Below, in pieces: positions 56,756-64,000 of a stretch of DNA of 64,000 nt. The first letter of the stretch is position 1, and each line of letters opens with the position of its first letter. The notes beneath the pieces are model-generated. The model saw only the letters and a list, made by a program, of their open reading frames with translations. It was not told where the DNA came from and made no database searches. The stretch covers positions 1 to 64,000 of the forward strand of contig NZ_JADCSA010000011.1 of the NCBI RefSeq assembly GCF_015070385.1. The letters run 5' to 3'. The position numbers and the translations under genes are program-made. This DNA is from Nocardioides malaquae (GTDB taxonomy: Bacteria > Actinomycetota > Actinomycetes > Propionibacteriales > Nocardioidaceae).

Positions 56756-57099
56756 CTCGGACCATGTTCACGGAGGCGGAGCACGCGTTCCTCGCCGCAC
56801 CGCGCGGGCTGGCGCGAGTCGCGACCGTCGACTCCACCGGGATGCCCCACGTGGTGCCCACCGGCTGGTCGTTCGACGCCGCCAGCGGCGACCTCCTGCT
56901 GACCGGTCGCGACGTCGGCTCCACGCAACGCGTGAAACACCTCAGGGCTCAGCCCAGGGCCGCCGTCGTCATCGACGGGGTGGACGACGCCCGGGGATGG
57001 AACCCCTGGGCCCTGGTCGTCCGGGGAACTGCTTGCTACGACGACACCGCCGACGCGATCCGGGTGACGCCGGTCTCGATCATCTCGTGGGGCATCTGA
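56752..57099 (+). CDS. Small PPOX-type flavin/F420-dependent oxidoreductase
   Basis: 115 aa from the ATG at 56752. The split-barrel pattern of pyridoxamine-phosphate-oxidase-like proteins is clear (RVATVDSTGMPHVVPTGWSF, then GRDVGSTQRVKHLRAQPRAA). In actinobacteria these often use F420 or flavin to reduce small molecules. The C-terminus is RVTPVSIISWGI, typical of one PPOX subfamily. Translation is coupled to the 57-aa gene; control by the divergent MarR protein is likely. Confidence 0.85.
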   Translation: MTRTMFTEAEHAFLAAPRGLARVATVDSTGMPHVVPTGWSFDAASGDLLLTGRDVGSTQRVKHLRAQPRAAVVIDGVDDARGWNPWALVVRGTACYDDTADAIRVTPVSIISWGI

Positions 57100-57115
57100 G
57101 GGCTGCCGATGCAGA

Positions 57116-57155
57116 AGACCCCGTCCCCTCGCCGACCAGCGTGGGGACGGGGTCT
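57116..57155. terminator. Hairpin at the outer edge of the tRNA-Ala island
   Basis: A 13-bp perfect stem, AGACCCCGTCCCC (57116-57128) with 57143-57155, encloses a 14-base loop. It is next to the left copy of the tRNA repeat. Read on the minus strand it would directly follow the tRNA-Ala 3' end if the island were removed, so it was probably the tRNA terminator before integration. It also follows the PPOX gene stop. Confidence 0.75.
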
Positions 57156-57163
57156 CACCGTCT

Positions 57164-57207
57164 GGTGGAGTTGAGGGGATTCGAACCCCTGACCTTCTCA
57201 TTGCGAA
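57164..57207. repeat. Left attachment site: duplicated tRNA-Ala 3' half
   Basis: These 44 bases match 62243-62286, inside the intact tRNA-Ala gene, with one difference (T at 57171 against C at 62250). They cover the tRNA from the discriminator base back to the anticodon loop, including the GGGGATTCGAACCCC T-arm. No anticodon-to-acceptor 5' half follows, so this copy is not a tRNA gene but the att scar left by integration. Confidence 0.9.
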
Positions 57208-57517
57208 GGTGTTCCTTGCTTCCATCTCCCAAATGCGCAACCGCTTCCGTGCGTTGCAGTGCTTGCCACGAATAGCCCGAATCTCCGACTCGGGGGCCAC
57301 GGGGGCCACGGCCGGACGACGGATCCACGGGCGGACCGCCTGCTGGGTTAAGCGGTCGCCTGACGTCCGCAAGGCTCAGTTCACAGCCGCCGGGCCGACG
57401 CGTCCAGCGCCGACACGGGCTTGGGCGTGTGCTTCTACACCGCAGCAGAGCGTCCCGAATGAGGATCCGCTTGCGGTAGATGCTCTGTCTGACGGCGTTG
57501 CCGTCCATCACGGTCGG
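57208..57517. other. Non-coding or decayed left part of the island
   Basis: About 310 bases with no convincing gene. Open frames on both strands give Arg/Pro-rich chance translations. A GGGGGCCACGGGGGCCACGG run at 57294-57313 echoes the end of the integrase remnant near 62140-62157, which suggests fragments of an older integrase-type sequence. No excisionase gene was found. Confidence 0.5.
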
Positions 57518-58138
57518 TCAGCCCAGACGATCCTGGAGCAATGACGCGCCGGGGCCGGCAAGCTCGCTCGCGACACCGCGTCGCCCGGCCAGAGCCATGA
57601 GCACCGCCTCGCCGGTGCCGCGTGCCTCGGGTCCCTTGCCGCGGACCCAGTCGACGTCGGTAGCGACCAGCCGGACCCCACGCCCGTGCCACCAGCCGCC
57701 CAGCGGAGGTGCGGTGACTGCGAAGGGCAGCGCGTATCGCAGCCGTTGGGCGGGGATATCGCGCTTCATCCCCAGGGGGCGGCGCATGTCCTGGTGGTGG
57801 ATGAGGCTGTCGACCAAGCCGACGCCACCACGCCGGGCTGCGGTCGTGCCGCGCGGCTCCAGATGCGCCCGCAGGAACGCGACCAACTCGGCCGGAGGGC
57901 GATGCTGGTAGTCGACCATCGCCTCAGTGTTGAGCCTCGCGGGCCGAAAGCCAGCCCGGGCAAACAACCTGAGGACCTCGATTCGGCTGCGCTCCTCGTA
58001 ACTGACGACGTGCGCGGCCACGTCTCGCACCCGCCAGCCCGCACAGAGACTGGGCGCATCCCACTGCTCGGCCGACAGCGACTCGAGGAAGTCGGCCATC
58101 TCGGCCCGCTCGGCAGCTGCCATCGCCATGGCGTCCAT
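57518..58138 (-). CDS. TIGR03083/maleylpyruvate isomerase-like (DinB-fold) protein, copy 1
   Basis: 206 aa from the ATG at 58138, with AAAGGA upstream. The family start pattern is seen: an N-terminal helix pair ending SAEQWDAPSLCAGWRVRDVA, which carries the metal-binding His in AAHVV, and a second His pair in IHHQDMRRPLG. Proteins of this fold bind a metal and in some cases mycothiol. It is the first of three related genes in the island and runs opposite to the other two. Exact reaction unknown. Confidence 0.78.
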   Translation of the reverse strand: MDAMAMAAAERAEMADFLESLSAEQWDAPSLCAGWRVRDVAAHVVSYEERSRIEVLRLFARAGFRPARLNTEAMVDYQHRPPAELVAFLRAHLEPRGTTAARRGGVGLVDSLIHHQDMRRPLGMKRDIPAQRLRYALPFAVTAPPLGGWWHGRGVRLVATDVDWVRGKGPEARGTGEAVLMALAGRRGVASELAGPGASLLQDRLG

Positions 58139-58215
58139 GACCACGTCCTTTCCACATAGCTTCGGGTTCGCGCTCGCCTCAGGCGGTCGAGTCACGGACT
58201 AGCCTCGCCGGTTGC

Positions 58216-58617
58216 CTAGCGAGATGTCTTCATGGCCGCCCGCTTGACGGTCGCGTCGTCATTCATCAGGTCGTTGTACCTACTGGACCCCATCGGCACG
58301 AGTGCGACGCGGCCCTCTGCATTGGCATGGATGCCCCAGCCATAGCTCTTGGCCAACGGCGAGGTCCGCAAGCAGGGCTGTCCCTTGGAAAAGAACTCGG
58401 CACGTGCTGCTTTCCGCTCCTGGGTGTCGATGCCTTTGCGGTCGGCAAAGACACCGAAGAGCACATCGTCGCTCGTCAGTTCGTAGTCATGGCCATGCAT
58501 CATCGCGAACTGCAGTTCGGCGACCGATCCCTTTCCTGTAGGTGGTGCCGTCGCCGCCACGGCCTTGGTGTCTGGTGACACCGCGATCAGCGTGTTCACG
58601 TAATTGGTCGTGTGCAT
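58216..58617 (-). CDS. DUF6157-type protein
   Basis: 133 aa from the ATG at 58617; the longer frame upstream is weaker. The pattern MHTTNYVNTLIAVSPDT at the start and YELTSDDVLFGVFADRKG in the middle is what I know from the DUF6157 family, with the usual C-terminal GWGIHANAEGRVAL. Function unknown. It lies 78 bases upstream of the copy-1 gene in the same direction. A pair of cysteine residues is absent; only one is seen. Confidence 0.78.
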   Translation of the reverse strand: MHTTNYVNTLIAVSPDTKAVAATAPPTGKGSVAELQFAMMHGHDYELTSDDVLFGVFADRKGIDTQERKAARAEFFSKGQPCLRTSPLAKSYGWGIHANAEGRVALVPMGSSRYNDLMNDDATVKRAAMKTSR

Positions 58618-58811
58618 CAACACATCATGACAGTGGGGTGCGACACCCGGCGAGGAGTCGTAGGCAGGCCGGGATGCCAAAGCTCTTCACCGACTGAGGA
58701 TCGTCACGCGACCGTGACCACTGTCGGATAGTAAGCGGACAGTGGCCAGGATTTGGTAATGCTGTACGGCTTCGCCCACTCACCTGCCCAACGTCGACGA
58801 TTCGTACGGTC

Positions 58812-59525
58812 TCAGGCCTCTGTGTTGAGGGAGGAGCTCGGAGTTCCGCTGAGCGCCGTCGCATTGATCAGCTGTTGCACGACGTCGGCGCTGCCGGACA
58901 CGTCGATGTCCGGCAGTTGCTCGAGGGGGACGCTGCCGATCACGCACGCTTTCCAGTCCCGGCTTGTGGCCGACACCTCCGCGTCGACTCTTTCCGGTTC
59001 CGGCGACCGGTCGATGGTCGTGCGTTGCTTGGACATCCGCGCCAGATAGGTGACCGGCTGAGCGTCGTTTCGCCGGGAGTCCGTGAGGATCAGCGCGACA
59101 CGTCGTTCGTCTGGGCTGCCGGAGGCCGCCCGGGCGTGTGCGCGCATCGCGAGGACCACGGTGTCGGGGCTCAGGTCCGCCTCGCGGGGCAGCGCGGGTG
59201 ATCCCACGGCCCATAGCGACAACGCCGTGTTGACGGCTTCCAGCCCGTAGCCCCATTCGGTCAGTTCGTAGACATCGATCCGGCCGGGTCCGGCCAGACG
59301 GCGTCGTTGCACGATGGCGGCGGTCTCCAGATCATGCAGGCGCTGGGTCAGGACGGCGGGTCCGATGCCCATCACGTCTCGCTGGATGTCGGAGAAACGC
59401 TTCGGGCCCAGCAGAAGCTCGCGCACCACGATCATCGTCCACCGTTCCCCGATGAGGTCGAGAGCGTGAGCGGCGGCACAGCCGTCGTTGTATGAGCCGT
59501 AGGACCGTCGAGCCGCCATTGACAC
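58812..59525 (-). CDS. HxlR-family winged-helix regulator with C-terminal domain
   Basis: 237 aa (ATG at 59525, or at 59519). The HxlR winged helix covers 15-105 (CAAAHALDLIGERWTMIVVR, then RFSDIQRDVMGIGPAVLTQR). The C-terminal ~100 residues resemble an SCP2-like helper domain found on some long HxlR proteins. It is divergent from the second TIGR03083-like gene. Two dyads in the shared intergenic region fit HxlR operators. A likely local regulator of the island. Confidence 0.88.
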   Translation of the reverse strand: MSMAARRSYGSYNDGCAAAHALDLIGERWTMIVVRELLLGPKRFSDIQRDVMGIGPAVLTQRLHDLETAAIVQRRRLAGPGRIDVYELTEWGYGLEAVNTALSLWAVGSPALPREADLSPDTVVLAMRAHARAASGSPDERRVALILTDSRRNDAQPVTYLARMSKQRTTIDRSPEPERVDAEVSATSRDWKACVIGSVPLEQLPDIDVSGSADVVQQLINATALSGTPSSSLNTEA

Positions 59526-59533
59526 ATGCTACT

Positions 59534-59569
59534 ACTACTGTCGTAGTGTGTGCTTCACTATTCGTAGTG
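59534..59569. promoter_or_regulatory. Two phased dyads, probable HxlR operators
   Basis: ACTAC-TGTC-GTAGT (59534-59547) and CACTA-TTCG-TAGTG (59556-59569) are both perfect inverted repeats with 4-base centres. Their centres are exactly 22 bp apart, two helical turns. They lie just upstream of the HxlR gene and 42 bases before the divergent gene, so both may be controlled by one dimer pair. Confidence 0.7.
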
Positions 59570-59610
59570 CCAAGGTCGATGGCTGGCACGCACGCGAGAC
59601 AGGAGCCGGC

Positions 59611-60282
59611 ATGCGTCTCCCAGCAGCGGCGGTATGGCAGACCGTTCACTCCGAGAGACGACGGCTCGTCGCGGATCTTTCCGGGCTGAGCGAGGACCAG
59701 TGGCGACTCCCTTCGCTCTGCCCAGGCTGGGATGTCCACGACGTTCTCGCGCACCTCGTGGATACGGCGAGAACCGGCCGGGCGGCCTTCGTCCGTGACC
59801 TGCTGAGAGCGCGCATGGACTTCGACCGCGCGAACCAGCACGGCATCGTCCGGCACAAGCGGCGGGACCCGCGGGACACGGTCAAGGCACTTATGGAGGC
59901 CGCTGATCTCACGCGGACTCCACCGGCGAACCTGGCAACCCGCCTAGTCGAGGCCATCGTGCACGGTGAGGACATCCGCCGACCTCTGGGCATCGCTGGG
60001 TCGTATCCGGAGCCCGCGATCGTGCAGGCCCTCGTCTATCAGATGCGCACCCCGGTCTCCTTCGGTGGTGGGCGCGAGCGTGTTGCGGGCCTGCGGCTGG
60101 TCGACCGGAGGACTGGGGCGATCTGGGGACAGGGCGACGATGTGGAGGCCGACGCCATCGATCTCCTGCTCGCGGTCTCCGGGCGTCGCCTGGATCGGGA
60201 GAGGCTCACCGGGAGCGGAGCGTCTCGCCTCGCCGGCGCCTCAACAGCCGTGCCAGGTGCGCGTCGGGCGCATGATCGATGA
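59611..60282 (+). CDS. TIGR03083/maleylpyruvate isomerase-like protein, copy 2
   Basis: 223 aa from the ATG at 59611, which has ACAGGAG; an in-frame GTG at 59548 would run through the operator dyads. The family pattern is clear: LSGLSEDQWRLPSLCPGWDV and then HDVLAHLVDTARTG with the metal His, and IVHGEDIRRPLGIAG with the second. It is related to copies 1 and 3. It is followed by copy 3 after 17 bases. Confidence 0.8.
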   Translation: MRLPAAAVWQTVHSERRRLVADLSGLSEDQWRLPSLCPGWDVHDVLAHLVDTARTGRAAFVRDLLRARMDFDRANQHGIVRHKRRDPRDTVKALMEAADLTRTPPANLATRLVEAIVHGEDIRRPLGIAGSYPEPAIVQALVYQMRTPVSFGGGRERVAGLRLVDRRTGAIWGQGDDVEADAIDLLLAVSGRRLDRERLTGSGASRLAGASTAVPGARRAHDR

Positions 60283-60299
60283 GGAGGGGATCGAGCGGT

Positions 60300-60947
60300 A
60301 TGACGAGGTCGGACGACCGCCTGTGGGCCCTGATGCGGGCCGAGCGGGCCGCGCTGGCAGATGACCTGTCGGCCCTCAGCGCTGAGCAGTGGCGACACGC
60401 CACCTTGTGCGGGCAGTGGGACGTCGAGCAGGTCGTCGCCCACCTCACGGCCGCGGCCAGCTTGAATCAGTGGCGGTGGCTGCGCAGCATCGTCGGCGCG
60501 CGTTTCCGTCCCGACGTGCACAACCAGCGGCGACTGGCCGAGCAGCGCGGCAAGACTCCCGCTGAGACGCTCGACCGGTTCCGTGCCGTGATCGGCAGTA
60601 CCACGGCGCCCTCCGGGCATACGCCGGCCTACCTCGGCGAGGTCCTGGTGCACGCGCAAGACATCCGCTGGCCGCTGGGAATTCTCCGGTCACCGAGCGT
60701 CAACGCGCTGACACCCGTGGCCAACTTCTTCGCCCGGCGGAACTTTGCCGTCGCGAGCCGCACGAACGCTGCCGGTCTCCAACTGAGGGCGGACGATGGG
60801 CCGTTCGCCACTGGCTCCGGCCCCCTGGTCACCGGTTCGACGCTCGCCCTAGTGATGAGCATGGCCGGCCGCGCGCCCTATCTTGAGCAACTCGACGGGC
60901 CAGGAGTACCGATGCTGCGCTCGCGCCTTCACGGCACCGCCGCCTGA
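60300..60947 (+). CDS. TIGR03083/maleylpyruvate isomerase-like protein, copy 3
   Basis: 215 aa from the ATG at 60300, nine bases after GAGGAGGGGA. LSALSAEQWRHATLCGQWDV and EQVVAHLTAAASLNQWRWLR near the start, then LVHAQDIRWPLGI, match the other two copies. The three proteins differ enough to be old duplicates or independent family members. Co-transcribed with copy 2, probably under the HxlR regulator. Confidence 0.8.
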   Translation: MTRSDDRLWALMRAERAALADDLSALSAEQWRHATLCGQWDVEQVVAHLTAAASLNQWRWLRSIVGARFRPDVHNQRRLAEQRGKTPAETLDRFRAVIGSTTAPSGHTPAYLGEVLVHAQDIRWPLGILRSPSVNALTPVANFFARRNFAVASRTNAAGLQLRADDGPFATGSGPLVTGSTLALVMSMAGRAPYLEQLDGPGVPMLRSRLHGTAA

Positions 60948-61003
60948 ACCAGTTCCGCCTCAAGACCACGACCCGCAGGAACCTCTCGCTGAAAAGGGAC
61001 GCC

Positions 61004-61294
61004 ATGACCGACGTGCCTCACGACCTGGACCACAGCTTCACCGTGCCGATCGGAGTCAACGTCAAGGGCGAGACCTGGCCGTGCGTCGAGATGCCCGGCT
61101 CGGCCGAGTTCTTCGGAACTAAGAGGAGCGTGCGGGTCGACGCGACCGTGGACGGCATCCCGGTGTCCGACGTAGGACTGATGGTCACCGGCCGCGGCGG
61201 GCACATGCTCTCACTCAGCGCCGCGATGCGTAAGCGCCTTGACAAGGACCTCGGAGACGAGGTCGTCGTCCACCTGCAACGCCGCCTCCGCTGA
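61004..61294 (+). CDS. DUF1905 domain protein
   Basis: 96 aa. The DUF1905 pattern is seen: VPIGVNVKGETWPCVEMPGS, a middle RSVRVDATVDGIPV strand pair, and the end LSLSAAMRKRLDKDLGDEVV. Many relatives are fused to a YdeI-type (OmpD-associated/bacteriocin-protection) domain, which is missing here. A GAAAAGGGAC site precedes the ATG. Probably the last gene of the copy 2 - copy 3 operon. Confidence 0.82.
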   Translation: MTDVPHDLDHSFTVPIGVNVKGETWPCVEMPGSAEFFGTKRSVRVDATVDGIPVSDVGLMVTGRGGHMLSLSAAMRKRLDKDLGDEVVVHLQRRLR

Positions 61295-61724
61295 GGCTCC
61301 ACTGCAGCTTCGCAGAAGTTCCATTCGCCGCTGGCCGTCTGAGAGCCGTCCCGCAACCCGAACCTTCAACGGAGACGCCACGGACCAGGGGCGGAGCGAT
61401 GGCTGGTTGTCCCGGAGGGCCAGTCCGGTGACATCCACCGGGGACGGGTCCCTATCCGGAGACCAGTGCGTTCCCCCGCTTTGACACCGGCGACCGATCA
61501 GAGTCAGCTCGGCAAGGTTCGCCGCGGCCGGCCGGCAAGGTTCGCTGCATCTCTAACAAGTGTGTCGTGCTGGACCCCCTCTGGCGTCAGTTCGGCATCC
61601 GCGCCAGGACCGAGCACCGCTCGCTAGAGGCTCGGAGTCTGCCCATGCGCCTGTTCGGCGAGCCTCGACAGTTTCCTGCTGACGGGCGCGGAGCGCGTCT
61701 GCATCTCTCTACCTACGCCCGCCG
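61295..61724. other. Gap with no supported gene, before the integrase remnant
   Basis: About 430 bases in which no frame looks coding on either strand. The missing N-terminal part of the integrase would be expected here, but the expected core-binding domain and first catalytic arginine are not seen in any frame. This suggests deletion, not a simple frameshift. Confidence 0.55.
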
Positions 61725-62189
61725 ATGGAGGTGCCGGCACCCGGCATGATCGTTCGTCGATCGGCACCCGAAGGCATCGCCACTAAGGCCACCAAGAGTG
61801 GGCGATCACGGCGCGTCCCGATCGGCAACCGCGTGCTCCCGATCGTCGAGCGGCTCAAGGTCGACAAGTTGCCGAGTGACCTGCTCTTCACCACCGTGTC
61901 CGGCTCCCGCCTCCACCGCTCCGCGGTGCTGCGCACGATGAGGTGGGAGCGGACCGGGCGGGGCCGCCGCATCCACGACCTGCGACACACCGCCGCCTGC
62001 CCCTGGCTGGCGCGCGGTGTCGATGTCAGCACGGTGCAGGCCTGGATGGGCCATGCATCGATCGCGACGACGAACCTCTACCTGCACCACCTCGGCACTG
62101 GAGCCGATCTGGCCAGCCTGGAGCGCCTCAACAGGGCGCCGGGGGCCACCGGGGGGCCATCCGCCGGACGCGCGGGCGAACAACAATGA
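61725..62189 (+). pseudogene. Truncated tyrosine integrase (C-terminal part)
   Basis: 154 residues that match the C-terminal half of phage-type tyrosine integrases: TKSGRSRRVPIGNRVLPIVE, the HDLRHTAA box with catalytic H and R, then GHASIATTNLYLHHLG with the second His and the nucleophile Tyr. The core-binding domain and the first catalytic Arg are missing, so it cannot recombine on its own. It ends 54 bases from the right att copy, the normal place for an integrase in a tRNA island. Confidence 0.85.
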
Positions 62190-62242
62190 CGAACCCCCCG
62201 GGTGATCCGTGCGTTTCCGCAGGTCGCCCGGGGGATTCTATC

Positions 62243-62317
<75 letters not shown>

Positions 62318-62438
62318 GTGAACCCTGCGGTCCACTGCATCAACCGATGTGTTCGAAAAGATAGCACCTGCGCCGGAGGAGACCGCAATCAGGTCGGTCC
62401 CGAGCCTCGGTGGCTCAGCCCTTGCGCGGCCGTGCCTC

Positions 62439-63275
62439 TCAGTGGCCGACGGCCCGACGGTGCGCGGCTTCCTCCGCGGCGCGAGCCTCGGCCTGCTTGA
62501 TCTCCTGGGCGGTGCGCGCCAGCGCGGACTCCGCCTCGGAGTGGCCGGAGGTCCACACGCCGGTGGACTCGAGGTCGATCTGCTGCACGGTCCGCCGCGT
62601 GGCCACCGGCTTGGACACGTAGGTCGGCAGCGTCACCGGAACCATGTCCCAGCGCGAGGGGTCGTCGGCGGCGAGCTCCTCCTGCACCACGGGCAGGGTC
62701 AGGCTCGACTCGCGCACAGCGCCCGACCCTGACACGTCGACGGTCACGACCGGGTGTGTCTCGGTGGGGTCGTCGGAGGCGCTGCGGGTCGCCGGCGCCT
62801 GCGGGGCGCGGGCGGGGCGTACGGCCTCGCGACGCTCCGACTTCACCATCAGGCGACAGGCGACGAGCCAGGCGACCAGCAGACCGCCGGGGATCGCCAG
62901 CGACCACCACGGTGCGGCACCGGCCGCGGCCACGGCAGCGACCACGACCAGCGCGAGCAGCAGGACCGAGAGCACGTTGCGGCGCCGACGCGTCGCCCGC
63001 TGCGCCGCGGCACGGCGGGCCGCGATCGTCGCGGCGACCGGCGCAGGACCCTTGGTCTCGATGACGGGACGCGAGGGGGCACGGCCGGGCTGCACGACGA
63101 GCCGGGCGTCGCGCGACGACGTGGGTTCGCGGCGGGCCAGGACGCGCATGCGGCTGGAGAACCGCTCCACCGACCGGCTGCGCTGGGTCGTCTCGTGGTG
63201 CTGGAGCGCCTTGGGCACCAGGTACACGCCCCACGCCACGGCAAGGGCGACGAAGATCAGCGCGCTCGGGTCCAC
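62439..63275 (-). CDS. sepX: Divisome protein SepX/GlpR
   Basis: 278 aa. An N-terminal helix (4-22, ALIFVALAVAWGVYLVPKAL) leads into a basic segment, then two helices close together near 100-140 (NVLSVLLLALVVVAAVAAAG, then SLAIPGGLLVAWLVACRLMV). The C-terminal half is acidic and mainly disordered with late helices. This matches the actinobacterial protein known as SepX in Streptomyces and GlpR in Corynebacterium, which links division to the gephyrin-like Glp protein. A RimJ-type acetyltransferase lies upstream, the usual context. Confidence 0.85.
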   Translation of the reverse strand: MDPSALIFVALAVAWGVYLVPKALQHHETTQRSRSVERFSSRMRVLARREPTSSRDARLVVQPGRAPSRPVIETKGPAPVAATIAARRAAAQRATRRRRNVLSVLLLALVVVAAVAAAGAAPWWSLAIPGGLLVAWLVACRLMVKSERREAVRPARAPQAPATRSASDDPTETHPVVTVDVSGSGAVRESSLTLPVVQEELAADDPSRWDMVPVTLPTYVSKPVATRRTVQQIDLESTGVWTSGHSEAESALARTAQEIKQAEARAAEEAAHRRAVGH

Positions 63276-63368
63276 AGGACGAGACTAGATTCGTCCGGGC
63301 GCCTTGCGAGGTATCGCGGCAGGTGTGTCGCAGAACAACATCTGGGACTGCTGTGACTCGCGGCCCGC

Positions 63369-63989
63369 CTAACCGTCGCGCCCGATGTTCTCACGCAACC
63401 GCGCCAGCATGCCCCCGGGCACCTCTTCGCGGGTCACGGCGTAGACCCGGTGGTCACGCCAGTCACCGTCGATGTGCAGGTAGCGCGGCGCCAGGCCCAC
63501 CTCGTGCAGCCCCAGCTTCTCCACCACCCGCAGCGAGTTGGAGTTCTCCGGGCGCACGCAGATCTCGAGGCGGTGCAGACCGGCCACCGTGAAGCAGTGG
63601 TCGATCACCAGCGCCACCGCCCGCGGCACCAGCCCGCGGCCGGCCCAGCGCTCGTCGATCCAGTAGCCCAGGGAGGCGAACTGCGCCGACCCCCGCACGA
63701 TGTTGTTGACCGTCACCTGACCCACCAGTCGCTGGTCGACCTCGATCGCGAACGGCATCGTGGTGCCCAGGCGCGCCGAGCGGCGCAGCCGTCGCACCAG
63801 GTCGGCGTAGGTCACCGTGGCGGGCTCGGTGCCCTCGGGCACGCTCGCCTCCCACGGCCCCAGCCACTCGGCGCTGTGGGAGCGCGACTCCAGCCACTCG
63901 GCCTGGTCGAGCCGCGAGATCGGTCGCACCTTCAGGTCGCCGTCGACCAGCACCGCCGGCCACGCGCGCGGTCGCGACGCCCCCCACAC
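63369..63989 (-). CDS. RimJ/RimL-type GNAT acetyltransferase (start uncertain)
   Basis: At least 206 aa from a GTG at 63989; the frame stays open to the window edge, so the true start may lie outside. The GNAT pattern is clear (FAIEVDQRLVGQVTVNNIVR, then WAGRGLVPRAVALVIDHCFT and RPENSNSLRVVEKLGLHEVG). The protein belongs to the group that acetylates ribosomal-protein or other N-termini. In actinobacteria it sits between glp/moeA and sepX/glpR, and that order fits here. Confidence 0.9.
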   Translation of the reverse strand: MWGASRPRAWPAVLVDGDLKVRPISRLDQAEWLESRSHSAEWLGPWEASVPEGTEPATVTYADLVRRLRRSARLGTTMPFAIEVDQRLVGQVTVNNIVRGSAQFASLGYWIDERWAGRGLVPRAVALVIDHCFTVAGLHRLEICVRPENSNSLRVVEKLGLHEVGLAPRYLHIDGDWRDHRVYAVTREEVPGGMLARLRENIGRDG

Positions 63990-64000
63990 GGTCTCAGTCC

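Noticed and set aside
57164-57207. Second tRNA-Ala gene
   Set aside because: Only the 3' half is present; the 5' half that would form acceptor and D-stems is missing.

Overview
The window looks like a piece of a high-G+C actinobacterial chromosome, most likely Nocardioides or a close relative. This is inferred from codon use, from the lexA / LysM-protein / nrdR-nrdJ / hflX / dapF / miaA / miaB neighbourhood, from a gluABCD importer next to miaB, from an RpfB-type resuscitation factor, and from a SepX/GlpR divisome gene. No search was run; species is not established.

Layout. (1) 1-12957 is accessory DNA: a type I restriction-modification operon (hsdM-hsdS-hsdR, minus strand), a small HTH gene, then a five-gene, translationally coupled operon on the plus strand. 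That operon encodes a RecB/Cas4-type PD-(D/E)XK nuclease, a DD35E Mu/Tn7-type transposase, a MuB/TnsC-type AAA+ ATPase, a 391-aa protein without a recognisable active site, and a HTH + winged-helix protein. It is followed by a perfect 19-bp hairpin and four tandem 20-bp repeats (21-22 bp period) that stop 4 bp from the stop codon of nrdJ. This looks like one end of a Tn7-like element sitting at the 3' end of a housekeeping gene, and it is the most unusual part of the window. (2) 12958-32833 is core DNA-metabolism and RNA-modification territory: nrdJ and nrdR with tandem NrdR boxes, an SOS-type lexA/LysM pair with LexA boxes, dinG, a fused secDF, a sodium-solute symporter with a 43-aa partner, hflX, dapF, miaA and miaB. 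(3) 32958-38476 holds a glutamate-type ABC importer (gluABCD), TetR and MarR regulators, and a DUF2975/XRE pair behind a tandem operator-like repeat. (4) 38498-46231 is a conserved minus-strand chain: rsmI, an alpha/beta hydrolase, tatD, rpf, rsmA, ispE and an ABC-F ATPase. (5) 46282-57099 carries surface and secreted functions (protein O-mannosyltransferase, MacB-like ABC exporter, 5'-nucleotidase, a propeller protein), CarD, and small redox/MarR genes. (6) 57164-62286 is a ~5-kb integrated island in tRNA-Ala(CGC), bounded by a 44-bp direct repeat and carrying an N-terminally truncated tyrosine integrase, an HxlR regulator, three mycothiol/DinB-fold (TIGR03083-like) proteins, a DUF6157 and a DUF1905 protein. 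(7) 62439-end returns to core genes: sepX/glpR and a RimJ-type acetyltransferase running off the window.

Functional links read from the sequence: NrdR should repress its own operon with nrdJ; LexA should control both itself and the LysM protein; the HxlR and MarR regulators each have dyad repeats in the intergenic region they share with divergent genes. The two mobile regions use two different strategies: the first is a DDE element next to the nrdJ stop codon, the second a classic integrase island in a tRNA 3' half.
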